This document shows positions 45,726-53,920 of a stretch of DNA of 64,000 nt, piece by piece. The DNA is taken from contig NZ_CP012159.1 in the NCBI RefSeq assembly GCF_001189295.1, positions 6,402,525 to 6,466,524 on the forward strand, read 5' to 3'. Origin of the DNA: Chondromyces crocatus (GTDB lineage Bacteria > Myxococcota_A > Polyangia > Polyangiales > Polyangiaceae). Numbering within the stretch: the first letter of the stretch is position 1; each line of letters starts with the position of its first letter. The notes below the pieces were generated by a model. That model was not told where the DNA came from. It did no database searches and saw only the letters and a list, made by a program, of their open reading frames with translations. The position numbers and the translations under genes were made by a program.

Positions 45726-46828
45726 GGCTTACCCTCTCCCCCGACACCGGCCCCCACCTGTGCCCGCTCTCCAGACCGTTTCCCTGCAGGCGGCCCTTGC
45801 CCACGCAGGACCTCCTCCGAGAGCTCGCCGACCCCGAGCACGAGGATGCGCTCCAGCCGCTCCCACTTCTTCGGGAGGCGGATCGACGCCCGCCAGCACA
45901 GCTCCACCGCCCGCGTCTCGCTGTCGATGAGGAAGCTGTCGAGGTGGGTCGCGTGGACCTCGTGACGCCCCTCGCAGACGCTCTCGAACGCCACCGCATA
46001 CGAGGGCAAGCGGAACCGCCACGTCCCCTCCGGCAGCACGCCACCCACCTCCACCGGCTCGTCGCCCACGAGCGGTGCCGCGCTGTACAGCCCTGGCGTC
46101 GACCACGCATGGTGACGTGGATCGAAGTCACGCGGCCGCACGGGCGCCCGCTCTCTGGCCCAGGCGGCGTCATGCGTCCCCGCGAGCGAACGCCGAGGCT
46201 CCCACTGCGCTGGGATGGGGGCGAACGTCGCGTGCGCCGGGGGCCCGCTCGTCACTCCCTCTGTCTCCTCCGCGAGCCCCAGCGGTGGCACGGGGAGGCC
46301 GATGAGGCGCAACGGGTCGCTCGAGAACCCCATCCCGATGGGGTTCAGCGCCTCCACGGCCCCCGTGAGCGGATCCGAACCGCCGTAGGCGAGGTCGTAG
46401 CGAAGCGGCACGGGATCGACCAGCGGACCAGGCTCCGATGGCGCCACGCCGCGCCACCCCTTCACGTACACACGCGGGCCATGCACCGTGATCACCTTGC
46501 GCAGGCCTCCCACCGACAGCCACGCAAACGAGCGTCCTCGAGGCCCTCCCCCGCCGCGTAGAGGAGGGTGAGCGACCCCCACCAGGCCCACGTCCGTGCC
46601 TGGCTTCTCGTCCGCGGTGAGGTCTCCCGGAAACCGCACCCCACCGCCCTCATCCCGCACATCATCACGGCGCACGGGCGCGAGCACCCGCCGCACGACC
46701 CCCTCTGGCGAGACGCGGTACGCCACCTTCGCCACCACCACGGCGACATCGCGGCCCGATCGATCCAGCGTCGGATTGACCCCGACCGCAGCCCAACTCA
46801 CGTTCGAGACCCGCCCCTCGAGGTTCAT
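45722..46828 (-). CDS. DUF2169 protein heading the three-VgrG operon
   Basis: 368 aa. DUF2169 over the full length: VAVVVAKVAYRVSPEG opening strand, AWLSVGGLRKVITVHGPRVY, PLRYDLAYGG with NPIGMGF, and a LCWRASIRLPKKWERLERIL close. It lacks the long linker and helical module of the larger DUF2169 proteins, so it is the minimal form. It is the first gene of an operon running to 32123. A TAGCCT hexamer ends 11 bases before the ATG and may be its -10 element. It is likely an adaptor for one of the three spikes behind it (inference from family). Confidence 0.9.
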   Translation of the reverse strand: MNLEGRVSNVSWAAVGVNPTLDRSGRDVAVVVAKVAYRVSPEGVVRRVLAPVRRDDVRDEGGGVRFPGDLTADEKPGTDVGLVGVAHPPLRGGGGPRGRSFAWLSVGGLRKVITVHGPRVYVKGWRGVAPSEPGPLVDPVPLRYDLAYGGSDPLTGAVEALNPIGMGFSSDPLRLIGLPVPPLGLAEETEGVTSGPPAHATFAPIPAQWEPRRSLAGTHDAAWARERAPVRPRDFDPRHHAWSTPGLYSAAPLVGDEPVEVGGVLPEGTWRFRLPSYAVAFESVCEGRHEVHATHLDSFLIDSETRAVELCWRASIRLPKKWERLERILVLGVGELSEEVLRGQGPPAGKRSGERAQVGAGVGGEGKP

Positions 46829-47069
46829 CGCTCGCGGAGAGGCTATCCGGATCCTTGGTATTCCTACAACCCACCGACTGCAGGAACGGTCACCGTCGCG
46901 ATGCTCGGATCCAGTCGTTCGCGAGGCGTCTTGCCACAGCGCGGTGCGATCCGCCGTTCTTGTCCGACTGCAGCGTCACCATGATCATGCAGGTCGACGC
47001 AGGCGCCACTGACGCACGAGGTCATCGCCCCACAGCGCGCGCTCCAGGTTCTGACCGAGCGCCCGCAGA

Positions 47070-48152
47070 TCACGGCCGCAGACGAGACGTGCCTTCTCTC
47101 GCCGCGTCGAGCTCCTCCACGAGCTTCTCGACCAGCGTCTGCGCCGGCATCACGCGCGACCACCTCGCCCCCTGCCCAGCCCAGAGTGGCGCGAACTCGG
47201 CGCTCCCGGCGCGTGTCGCCGCCGCGTTCAGGGCCTTGCCCGCGTCGTAGGCGACCGGGTAGTCCGCCGCTGCGGGTCGACCCGGGACATCGATCTCCTC
47301 GTGGAAGCGGTTGACGATCCCGCGCGCCGGGCGCCCCGAGATCGCCGCGGTGAGCGCCGTGTTCCGCGCGCGCTCGCTGGCCAGCATGGCGCGGTACGCG
47401 GCGTCGGCAGCCGACTCCGGACAGGGCACGAACGCCGTCCCGAGCTGGGCCGCCTCCGCGCCGGCCGCGAGCGCCGCGGCAATGTCCTCCCCGCGCATCA
47501 TCCCGCCCGCCGCCACGACGGGCACCGAGAGCCGCCCCGCCAGACGACGCACCAGCGCCAGCGTGTCGAGGCCTTCGTCCTCGGCTTCCGGGTCGAACAC
47601 CCCCCGATGCCCACCCGCCTCCACGCCCTGGGCCACCACGGCATCGATCCCGGCCGCCACCACGGCATCCGCCTCCCGCTCGCTCGTTGCCGTCGCGAGC
47701 AGCGTGATCCCCGCCGCGCGCAGCGCCTCGATCCGGGTTCGAGACGGCAGGCCGAAGTGGAAGCTCACCACCGAAGGGCGCTCCGACAGCAGCAGCTCCA
47801 GCATGCCGTCGTCCTCGCAGAAGCTCCTGTAGATCTCCTGGAGAGCGATGGGCGGGGAGACGCCGAACTCTGCGAAGAAGGGCGCAAGGTGCCGCAACCA
47901 GGCCCCCTCTCGGGCCGCGTCACGGTGCGCTGGTCGATGACAGAACACGTTGACCTGGAACGGCGCAGACGTCGCAGCGCGCGTCTCCTGGATCATGGCT
48001 CTCGCGGTTTCCACCGTCGCCGCGCCCACCGCGATGGCCCCGAGGGCGCCCGCGTTGGACACGGCAGCTGCGAGCCGTGGCGTCGAGACCCCGGCCATCG
48101 GCGCCTGGAGAAGAGGATGCCGGAGACCGATCCGCTGAACGAGCGAACGCAT
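47070..48152 (-). CDS. Nitronate monooxygenase family flavoprotein
   Basis: 360 aa from the ATG at 48152, just before the conserved LVQRIGLRHPLLQAPMAGVS opening; the longer open frame is Pro/Arg-rich antisense of the neighbouring lipoprotein gene. The FMN-dependent TIM-barrel signature is complete: ALGAIAVGAAT, AVVAQGVEAGGHRG (active-site His), PVVAAGGMMRGEDIAAALAA and GAEAAQLGTAFVPCPES for phosphate binding. It should oxidise nitronates such as propionate 3-nitronate. It is monocistronic as far as visible, and its start is 97 bases from the divergent C-type-lectin lipoprotein gene. Confidence 0.93.
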   Translation of the reverse strand: MRSLVQRIGLRHPLLQAPMAGVSTPRLAAAVSNAGALGAIAVGAATVETARAMIQETRAATSAPFQVNVFCHRPAHRDAAREGAWLRHLAPFFAEFGVSPPIALQEIYRSFCEDDGMLELLLSERPSVVSFHFGLPSRTRIEALRAAGITLLATATSEREADAVVAAGIDAVVAQGVEAGGHRGVFDPEAEDEGLDTLALVRRLAGRLSVPVVAAGGMMRGEDIAAALAAGAEAAQLGTAFVPCPESAADAAYRAMLASERARNTALTAAISGRPARGIVNRFHEEIDVPGRPAAADYPVAYDAGKALNAAATRAGSAEFAPLWAGQGARWSRVMPAQTLVEKLVEELDAAREGTSRLRP

Positions 48153-48249
48153 GACCACCACCGCAAGGCATGCGCTCCCGGCGTGCACCGCGCAAGCCCA
48201 TCCGGCATCCTGCGCCCGCTTCTGGGCCTCGTTCCGCCGAGCGGGTAAG

Positions 48250-49113
48250 ATGAAGCCCGTGACCTCCGCCCTGCTCGACCTGCTTCGCGGCGTGCTCCTC
48301 GCATCGGTCGTCGTCGGCTGCGGACGCTCCGCCATCCTGGACACCGAGTTCGACCCGTCCGTCAGCGGTCCGGGCAGCGGTCCTGGAGGCATGGGCGCCA
48401 GTGGTCCCGGTCCTGGTGGCGCTGGGCCAGGAGGGGGAGGTCTGGGCGGCATGGGACAAGGCGGTGAGGCCCCTGTGTGCGACATGCCCGAGCCCGAGGT
48501 GTGCGATGGCCTGGACAACGACTGCGATGGGCTCATCGACGAAGGCGACCCTGGCGGCGGGGCCGGTTGTCCCACAGGGCTGTCCGGGGAGTGCGGCCAG
48601 GGCACGACGACCTGTCAGGGGGGCACGCTGATCTGCGTTCCCGATACCGGGCCGACTCCCGAGATCTGCAATGGGCTGGACGACGACTGCAATGGACTCA
48701 TCGACGATGGTGTCCCTTGCAATTGCGTTCTTCGCCAGTTCCAGAACCACGAGTATGAGTTCTGCGCGATCGAGCTCTCCTGGGACGAGGCGGCGGCGAT
48801 GTGCGCGCAGCGGGGCCTGTTCCTGGCCACCCTCGGCAGCCCCCAGGAGAACCAGTTCGTCTTCGAGGCTGCCAGCGCCATCTCCAGCGACAGGTGGTGG
48901 ATCGGGCTGCGCAGGAACATCAACTCCGGCGCCTGGCAGTGGAGCAATGGCATGCCCGTGACCTACACGAACTGGGCTCCGGGGGAGCCGAACAACAGCG
49001 GTGGCAACGAGCACTGCGGCCAGATCAACCGCTTCTACCCGGCCAGCACCTGGAACGACGAGCCCTGCGACACGCCACTCTTCTTCGTTTGCGAGTCCTT
49101 CGGCGGGCCCTGA
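48250..49113 (+). CDS. Lipoprotein with MopE-type metal-binding repeats and C-type lectin-like domain
   Basis: 287 aa. The ATG at 48250 opens a lipoprotein signal ending VVVGC. A Gly/Pro linker is followed by two Cys-Asp repeats, EVCDGLDNDCDGLIDEG and EICNGLDDDCNGLIDDG, the putative metal-binding motif common in myxobacterial surface proteins. The C-terminal 120 residues are a C-type lectin-like fold: LSWDEAAAMCAQRG, NQFVFEAAS, RWWIGLRRN, MPVTYTNWAPGEPNN (WxxGEPNN-type), WNDEPCDTPLFFVCE, with the four expected Cys. The EPN triplet suggests mannose-type sugar binding in the family, though this is not proof here. Surface location expected. Confidence 0.9.
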   Translation: MKPVTSALLDLLRGVLLASVVVGCGRSAILDTEFDPSVSGPGSGPGGMGASGPGPGGAGPGGGGLGGMGQGGEAPVCDMPEPEVCDGLDNDCDGLIDEGDPGGGAGCPTGLSGECGQGTTTCQGGTLICVPDTGPTPEICNGLDDDCNGLIDDGVPCNCVLRQFQNHEYEFCAIELSWDEAAAMCAQRGLFLATLGSPQENQFVFEAASAISSDRWWIGLRRNINSGAWQWSNGMPVTYTNWAPGEPNNSGGNEHCGQINRFYPASTWNDEPCDTPLFFVCESFGGP

Positions 49114-49216
49114 CGTCGCCACAGGGCCCTGACCCCCTCGTGCCCGGTGCAGCGGCAGGGCGACTGGGCTATAGGGGGTGCCCTCGAAGGGGGCGGAAGG
49201 AAGAGGTCAGCCACCC

Positions 49217-49486
49217 ATGCGTGTCAAGCTCTACGTCAGCGAGCCGGGCCTGTCGGCGTCCCGGCCTCATGAAACCCTCACCGTGAAGGACCGCAGGGCC
49301 CTGCGGCGCGCGGCGCGCCGCCTCGCCCAGGAGACCGGCAAGGTGGTCTCCGCGCGCAGCGTCCAGGCGCGCGCGCTGTTCGTGCGGCTCAACTACGGGC
49401 CGTTCACGCTCGCCGGCGCGCTGGCAGGCCAGGCCCACGCGCACGGTCCGTACGCGGTCGCCCCCGCGCAAGCCGCGACGAAGTAG
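49217..49486 (+). CDS. Small basic protein of unknown function
   Basis: 89 aa (MRVKLYVSEPGLSASRPHET...), with a basic central helix (DRRALRRAARRLAQETGK) and an Ala/His-rich tail. A GGAAGGAAGAGG stretch precedes the ATG, and a TATAGG hexamer at 49170-49175 could be its -10. A start 39 bases upstream is also possible but less well placed. No family recognised. Codon use is compatible with a gene, but at this size in this GC content it could be chance. Confidence 0.45.
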   Translation: MRVKLYVSEPGLSASRPHETLTVKDRRALRRAARRLAQETGKVVSARSVQARALFVRLNYGPFTLAGALAGQAHAHGPYAVAPAQAATK

Positions 49487-49677
49487 CTGCAGCACGGACG
49501 GCACGGCATCTCGCCAGCGCCCTCTTCAGGATCCAGTACCGCGAGCGCACCGCTCCGAGCGCATGCCTCGAACCTGAGGGTGGGCAGTTCGCGTGCTTCT
49601 GGCGCGATTCGCATCGCCGCCCCACCCACTCCATCGCCTCGACCGTGAAATTTGCTGCAATTCCTCGGAGGGGATGA

Positions 49678-49932
49678 GCCTTCCCTCGAGGGAACACGGT
49701 CCCCCAGAAACTCGGCGCGAGCCTTCCCTCGGAGGAACACCGTCCCCGAAACTTCGGGGAGGGCCTTCCCTCGGAGGAACACCGTCCCCGAATCTTTGGG
49801 GTGGCCCTTCCCTCGGAGGAACACTCTCCCCCAGAATTTCGGGGCGAGCCTTCCCTCGGGGGAACACCGTCCCCGAAACTTTGGGGCGGGCCTTCCCTCG
49901 GGGGAACACGGTCCCCGAACCTCCAGCCACGG
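49678..49932 (+). repeat. Six imperfect tandem copies of a 42-43-bp unit with two inverted repeats each
   Basis: Copies start near 49678, 49721, 49763, 49805, 49848 and 49890. The unit reads GCCTTCCCTCGGAGGAACAC then CGTCCCCGAAACTTCGGGG. It contains a CCTC-G-GAGG palindrome and a 7-bp stem CCCCGAA/TTCGGGG with a 2-base loop. In two copies the stem is CCCCGAA/TTTGGGG, which keeps pairing as a G-U wobble only in plus-strand RNA. Copy lengths of 42 and 43 do not keep one reading frame. There are no spacers, so it is not a CRISPR array. Confidence 0.8.
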
Positions 49933-50418
49933 CGTTTTCCTCGGGGCACGCGATGTCCGGGCATCACGCCGCGGGAATCGCCGGGCTCCATGGGGGTTCC
50001 TCGTCGGTCGGCGCAGTGCGGGGGTCACGGACCTTCGAGAGGGATGTGGAACGTGCCCCTGGATCCGCAAGGAATGAGTGCCGTCATGACCGGACCCATG
50101 AATCCATCCCGATCGTGCCATCTAGCGTTTATCGACATATCGCCTTCGATGTTCGAATGAATGTATCGCTAACGAATCCAGAAAGAATCGTTCCGCATCG
50201 AAGGGGAGACGAGCCATTGGAAGGACACGACGCATCTCTTCCCCATCACTCCCGCGACGTGAGCGCAGACATGGGCGCCGTGCGGAACCATCGAGTCTCC
50301 GCCCAGCAATGTCGACATGCCCCGCGAGGTTGGATGATCCCCGCAGCGGGAGCCTTCCCGGGCAAAGACGAGGAGGGAGGGATTCCCCTGGGAGGTACTC
50401 CTTCGTGCCAAGGCCGGA

Positions 50419-50424
50419 TAGGGT
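50419..50424 (+). promoter_or_regulatory. TANNNT -10-like hexamer (TAGGGT) before the serine hydrolase
   Basis: TAGGGT ends eight bases before the ATG at 50433; there is no separate Shine-Dalgarno. This fits a leaderless message and supports choosing the 50433 start over the long upstream open frame. Confidence 0.35.
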
Positions 50425-50432
50425 TCCACGCC

Positions 50433-51770
50433 ATGATGCAGCTTGCACCGGAGCGGGCGCTCCCCGGGCGCTCCCTTTCACGCCGCACCGTTCGCGCCGG
50501 AGCGCACGTGCTGGCGCTCTCCGCGCTCTGCGCGCTAGCGGCCTGCGCGTCCACGCCGCCGCCCGAGCCGCTGGCGCCTGCCCAGTCCTCTTCCGACCCT
50601 GGCCCTCCTGCCCTCGTGACCGGCTCAACGAGCGACGTGCAGCGTGCTCCCAACCCCAGCACCCCGGAGGAAGCGCTGACGCGGTTTCTGACCGCGGAGC
50701 GCCCCGAGGAGACCTGGTTCTCGCCGGATTTCCTCGACAAGGTGCCGATCGGCGCCATCGGCAGCGTGCTCACGCAGCTCCGGGACGAGCTGGGGGCGTT
50801 CGTGTCCGTCGCCCCGGAAGGCCCGTCCGGCCATGTCGCGCGGTTCGCGCGGGGCACGGTACCGATACGGGCCAAGCTCGACGCGGAGGGGCGCTTCACG
50901 ACGCTCTTCCTCGCGCCCCCCGAGCAGGATGTCGTGGACTTCGACGGGGCCATCGCGGCCTTGCGCTCGCTCCCTGGAAAGCACCACCTGCTGGTCGTGA
51001 CGGACGGGAAACCCAGGGTCGAGAGCCACGGCGATGAGCCGCTCGCCGTGGGTTCCGCCTTCAAGCTGGCGATCCTCGCCGCGTTGCGTGGTCAGGTGGA
51101 CACGAAGAAACGCGCCTGGAAGGACGTGGTGACGCTGAAGCCGGAGCACCGGAGCCTGCCCTCGGGCACCCTTCACGAATGGCCGGCTGGCAGCCTGCTC
51201 ACCGTGCAGTCGCTCGCCTCGCTGATGATCGCTCAGAGCGACAACACGGCGACCGACGCGCTGATCGATGTGGTGGGTCGGCGGGCGATCGAGCCATTCG
51301 CACCGCACGCTCGTCCGTTCCTCTCGACCCGGGAGGCCTTCGTGCTCAAGGCGCAGACCAACGAGGCGCTCCTCGGGCGCTGGGTGAAGGCAGACGAGGC
51401 CGGGCGAAGGACGCTGCTCGCCGAGATCGATCGGCAACCCCTCCCGCCCCCCGAGGCGTTCTCGTCCGAGCCGCGGGCCATCGCCGACGTGGAGTGGTTC
51501 TTCTCGGCCCGTGAGCTCTGTGGGCTGATGGAAAAGGTCCACGACCTGCCGCTGTTCTCGATCAACCCTGGCCTCGCCAGGGCGAAAGACTGGGAGAGCG
51601 TCGCGTTCAAGGGGGGATCCGAGCCCGGCGTGCTGAACCTGACCACCCGCGTGAGCGGCAAGGGGCACACGCACTGTGTGGTCGCAACGTTCAACGATGG
51701 AAAGCCCATCGATGAGCGGCGGGTGGTGATGACCTACGGCCAGGTGCTCGCCGCGCTGCGCACTCCTTAG
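50433..51770 (+). CDS. Beta-lactamase-fold serine hydrolase lipoprotein (ORF12/LpqF-like)
   Basis: 445 aa. The signal peptide ends LAAC (Cys38), so it should be lipidated and periplasmic. Residues 55-165 resemble the N-terminal domain of ORF12-type proteins (clavulanic acid cluster; mycobacterial LpqF). The C-terminal domain has class A beta-lactamase motifs in order: SxxK as Ser208-Ala-Phe-Lys211, SDN at 269-271, and Lys393-Gly-Gly-Ser where beta-lactamases have KTG. The Thr-to-Gly change and the extra domain point to an esterase or transpeptidase-like hydrolase more than a resistance enzyme. ATG 50433 is used; ATG 50436 is equivalent. The gene ends convergently with the next lipoprotein gene, with a hairpin in between. 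Confidence 0.88.
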   Translation: MMQLAPERALPGRSLSRRTVRAGAHVLALSALCALAACASTPPPEPLAPAQSSSDPGPPALVTGSTSDVQRAPNPSTPEEALTRFLTAERPEETWFSPDFLDKVPIGAIGSVLTQLRDELGAFVSVAPEGPSGHVARFARGTVPIRAKLDAEGRFTTLFLAPPEQDVVDFDGAIAALRSLPGKHHLLVVTDGKPRVESHGDEPLAVGSAFKLAILAALRGQVDTKKRAWKDVVTLKPEHRSLPSGTLHEWPAGSLLTVQSLASLMIAQSDNTATDALIDVVGRRAIEPFAPHARPFLSTREAFVLKAQTNEALLGRWVKADEAGRRTLLAEIDRQPLPPPEAFSSEPRAIADVEWFFSARELCGLMEKVHDLPLFSINPGLARAKDWESVAFKGGSEPGVLNLTTRVSGKGHTHCVVATFNDGKPIDERRVVMTYGQVLAALRTP

Positions 51771-51800
51771 CGCTCCAGCGACGGCGTGTTCCTGCGACAG

Positions 51801-51822
51801 GGCTCCAGTGACGACTGGAGCC
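51801..51822. terminator. Hairpin between convergent genes
   Basis: Perfect 9-bp inverted repeat GGCTCCAGT / ACTGGAGCC with a GACG loop, 30 bases after the serine hydrolase stop and about 110 bases from the stop of the convergent gene. It could terminate or protect transcripts from both sides. No T-run follows, so intrinsic termination is not assured. Confidence 0.45.
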
Positions 51823-51933
51823 GAAGCAACCCATGGCGAAGTCGAAGTAATGAAGAAGAGACGGTGCCGGCCAGGTCACCCAGAGGTGGACCCCAGCGGC
51901 GCCGTCAGCAGCGCGGCTGCGCGTCGTGACGGC

Positions 51934-52368
51934 TCAGTCGAGCCACTTGCCCACGCCGCTGCTGGCGCAGTCTTTCTGGGCGGTCTCTTTGTCGTACTTG
52001 GGGCTCGAGTAGTTCACGAGCATCCCCATGGCCTTGCACGTCCCGACGACGTTGTCGGTCGGGCACGAGGTGACCACGTCGGCCTTCAGCGCCTTGGCGA
52101 CCTCGGCGATCTTGCCGCCGTCGAGTTTGTCCTTCTCCGCCTCGGGGGCAGCGAGGACGACACACTGCCCCTCTTCACCCGTGGGCGTGAGGTAGCCGAT
52201 GGCGATCATGCCCGGCTCGAGGCCCTTCTGTGGAGCCGCCGCCTTGGCCGCCGGAGCCGCCGCAGCGCCGGAAGCGGAAGGCTTGGCCGTGTCGTCGGCT
52301 GCGGTGCCACCTTCCTTGGAGCAAGCCGTCAGAGCGAGCAAGGTGACCATCAAGAACAGCGTCTTCAT
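51934..52368 (-). CDS. Small lipoprotein of unknown function
   Basis: 144 aa from ATG 52368, which has AGGA about 9 bases upstream and opens a lipoprotein signal (MKTLFLMVTLLALTAC, lipobox LTAC). An Ala-rich linker leads to a compact domain of about 95 residues: IAIGYLTPTGEEGQCVVLAA, a Lys/Asp-rich helix, then SCPTDNVVGTCKAMGMLVNYSS and a final GVGKWLD, with four Cys that may form two disulfides. No known family recognised. It is probably anchored in the periplasm. Confidence 0.82.
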   Translation of the reverse strand: MKTLFLMVTLLALTACSKEGGTAADDTAKPSASGAAAAPAAKAAAPQKGLEPGMIAIGYLTPTGEEGQCVVLAAPEAEKDKLDGGKIAEVAKALKADVVTSCPTDNVVGTCKAMGMLVNYSSPKYDKETAQKDCASSGVGKWLD

Positions 52369-52550
52369 GAATCGATTCCTGGAGAGGCGTCTGCCGGGGT
52401 GGGCGCTGCGCGCGAGAAGGCCTCGCGCTCCATGCGTGAGGCACCCGGCAGACGTGGTGCCCCACGCGCCGGTACTCCAGCGCGCCATGCACGACAAGAT
52501 GCTCTCGTCAGGACGACGCGCGATGCCTCGGCGGGAGCTGGGCCCCGTGG

Positions 52551-53120
52551 TCAGCGACACCGAATCTCGATGGACTCGATGTCCTCGTCGAGGTCGGGTC
52601 GACCATGCAGGTCCGCCCGCTTCGCGCCCGCGTGGTACTCGGCGGAGGGTCCCTGGAAGTTCTCGTCCCCCCAGACGATCACCGTGGCGTCAGAGCCGAC
52701 CATCAAGCTCTCGATCTCGTCGTGCCAGTCTTCGTGCTCGCCGGGGAGCGCCCTCAGGTGGCTCCAGCGACCCGGACCGCAGAGCAGCACCGTGTCGTCT
52801 TTGAAGTTCTTGTCTTCCCAGATCTGGACCCAGCACGACCGGCACTCGGGGGGGGTGGTCGGTGGCGTCGCCTGGCCGGGAGCAGGGTTGGGGAGCGCCT
52901 CTGGCGGGAGTGCGATGGGTGGGGACTTCGGCCCTGAAGGGGTGTTGACCGCGACGGGCACCTCCGGCTCCACCGGCGCGGGCTGCTGCGCCGGCACGAT
53001 GGTCGGGTTCGTCGCCGGCTGGCTGTTGCACGCAGCAAGCGGGAGGATGCCGAGCACGGCAGCGACGCCCAGCGCTCGACGGCTCGTTTCGATGAGCTGG
53101 TCCATCTCGGGAGGGAGCAT
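52551..53120 (-). CDS. Lipoprotein with beta/gamma-crystallin-like domain
   Basis: 189 aa. Signal with lipobox LAAC (start at 53120; ATG 53105 would also serve), then a 60-residue Pro/Val linker. The C-terminal 95 residues hold two crystallin-like motifs, WVQIWEDKNFKDDTVLLCGPG and VIVWGDENFQGPSAEYHAG (written here in parts), each an aromatic-Glu-Asp-x-Asn-Phe hairpin, and a closing DIESIEIRC. Microbial beta/gamma-crystallins, including the Myxococcus spore coat protein S, often bind calcium; the N/D-N/D-x-S/T-S site is not obvious here. Role unknown. Confidence 0.83.
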   Translation of the reverse strand: MLPPEMDQLIETSRRALGVAAVLGILPLAACNSQPATNPTIVPAQQPAPVEPEVPVAVNTPSGPKSPPIALPPEALPNPAPGQATPPTTPPECRSCWVQIWEDKNFKDDTVLLCGPGRWSHLRALPGEHEDWHDEIESLMVGSDATVIVWGDENFQGPSAEYHAGAKRADLHGRPDLDEDIESIEIRCR

Positions 53121-53295
53121 TGAGCTGGAGGGCGTGATCGCAAGGGGACAGGTACGCCGGGGAGGTGACCGCCTCCTCGAGCGGGGGCGTTCCTCGCTCG
53201 TGGCGCGCGGGTGTCGATGACGATGTCGATGAGGCCTCCAGGGAGCATGGCCTCCGGGGCCGACGGAGAATGAGGTCCAGGAGCGCCCGACCCGC

Positions 53296-53301
53296 TATCC
53301 T
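53296..53301 (+). promoter_or_regulatory. TANNNT -10-like hexamer (TATCCT) before the Nudix gene
   Basis: TATCCT ends seven bases before the ATG at 53309, with no Shine-Dalgarno between. Consistent with a leaderless transcript. Confidence 0.35.
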
Positions 53302-53308
53302 TCGTCGG

Positions 53309-53770
53309 ATGTCGCGCTCCGCCGTCGCCGCCTGGTGTTTCGCCGTGATCGTCGTGAAGCTGGGGCGACGCTTCCTCGTCGTGCGCGAGCGAAAGCACGG
53401 ACAGCTCTGGTACTTGCCCGCGGGTCGTGTGGAGGCGGGGGAGAGCTTCGCCGACGCTGCGCTGCGGGAAACGCTGGAGGAAGGGGGGATTCCCATCGAG
53501 CTGGAGGGGATCCTGCGGGTGGAGCACAGTCCGCAGGGCGACGAGGCGCGCTTCCGGGTGATCTTCCTGGCGCGTCCAGCGGGGGACGCGCTCCCCAAGC
53601 AGACGCCGGACGAGCACTCCCTGGAGGCCCGCTGGGTGACCGTGGAGGAGCTTTCGGCGTTGCCTCAGCGGGGTCCGGACGTTGCCCGTCTCTTCCGGGA
53701 GGTCCTCGGCGGAGCGCCGGTCTATCCCCTCTCGCTCGTGCGACCCGAGGGCGAGCCGCTGCTGCCTTGA
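53309..53770 (+). CDS. Nudix hydrolase
   Basis: 153 aa. The Nudix box is complete at about residues 36-58: GRVEAGESFADAALRETLEE followed by GGI, matching Gx5Ex7REUxEExGU with the metal-binding Glu residues. ATG 53309 begins directly before the first strand (WCFAVIVVKLGRRFLVVRER); the longer frame is Arg-rich and rejected. Such enzymes cleave nucleoside diphosphate derivatives. The late strand EARWVTVEELSALP is typical of the family; the substrate cannot be read from the sequence. Confidence 0.92.
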   Translation: MSRSAVAAWCFAVIVVKLGRRFLVVRERKHGQLWYLPAGRVEAGESFADAALRETLEEGGIPIELEGILRVEHSPQGDEARFRVIFLARPAGDALPKQTPDEHSLEARWVTVEELSALPQRGPDVARLFREVLGGAPVYPLSLVRPEGEPLLP

Positions 53771-53906
53771 CCTTCCGGGACCGCCAGGTGCGGGCCTTTC
53801 GATGCGCCTCCGGAAGACACACCGGGCAACGGACGATGCGCGACCGACGGGTTCGAGCACGCCCCGCTACATCGACACGAGGGGACGGGAGACGGACGAT
53901 GTGGAC

Positions 53907-53912
53907 TACACT
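53907..53912 (+). promoter_or_regulatory. TANNNT -10-like hexamer (TACACT) before the membrane protein gene
   Basis: TACACT ends eight bases before the ATG at 53921; no Shine-Dalgarno. Possible leaderless promoter of the second T6SS island. Confidence 0.35.
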
Positions 53913-53920
53913 CGGGGCCG

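Larger units (their letters stand above)
49487..50432. other. 946-bp gene-free region with hairpin-rich tandem repeats
   Basis: This lies between the small basic protein and the serine hydrolase lipoprotein. It holds the 42-bp repeat array (49678-49932) and a stretch of lower GC at about 50110-50200 rich in ATCG/TTCG steps. Open frames run through on both strands only because stops are rare. The plus-strand frame of the hydrolase is open through it, but frame-breaking 43-bp repeat copies and strange composition argue against coding. No RNA gene recognised. Confidence 0.6.

Noticed and set aside
49678-49932. CRISPR array
   Set aside because: Copies are directly adjacent without unique spacers and are imperfect; no cas genes are nearby.
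49593-50432. Upstream extension of the serine hydrolase through the tandem repeats
   Set aside because: The repeat copies do not keep one frame, the composition is unlike protein, and the lipoprotein signal begins at 50433.
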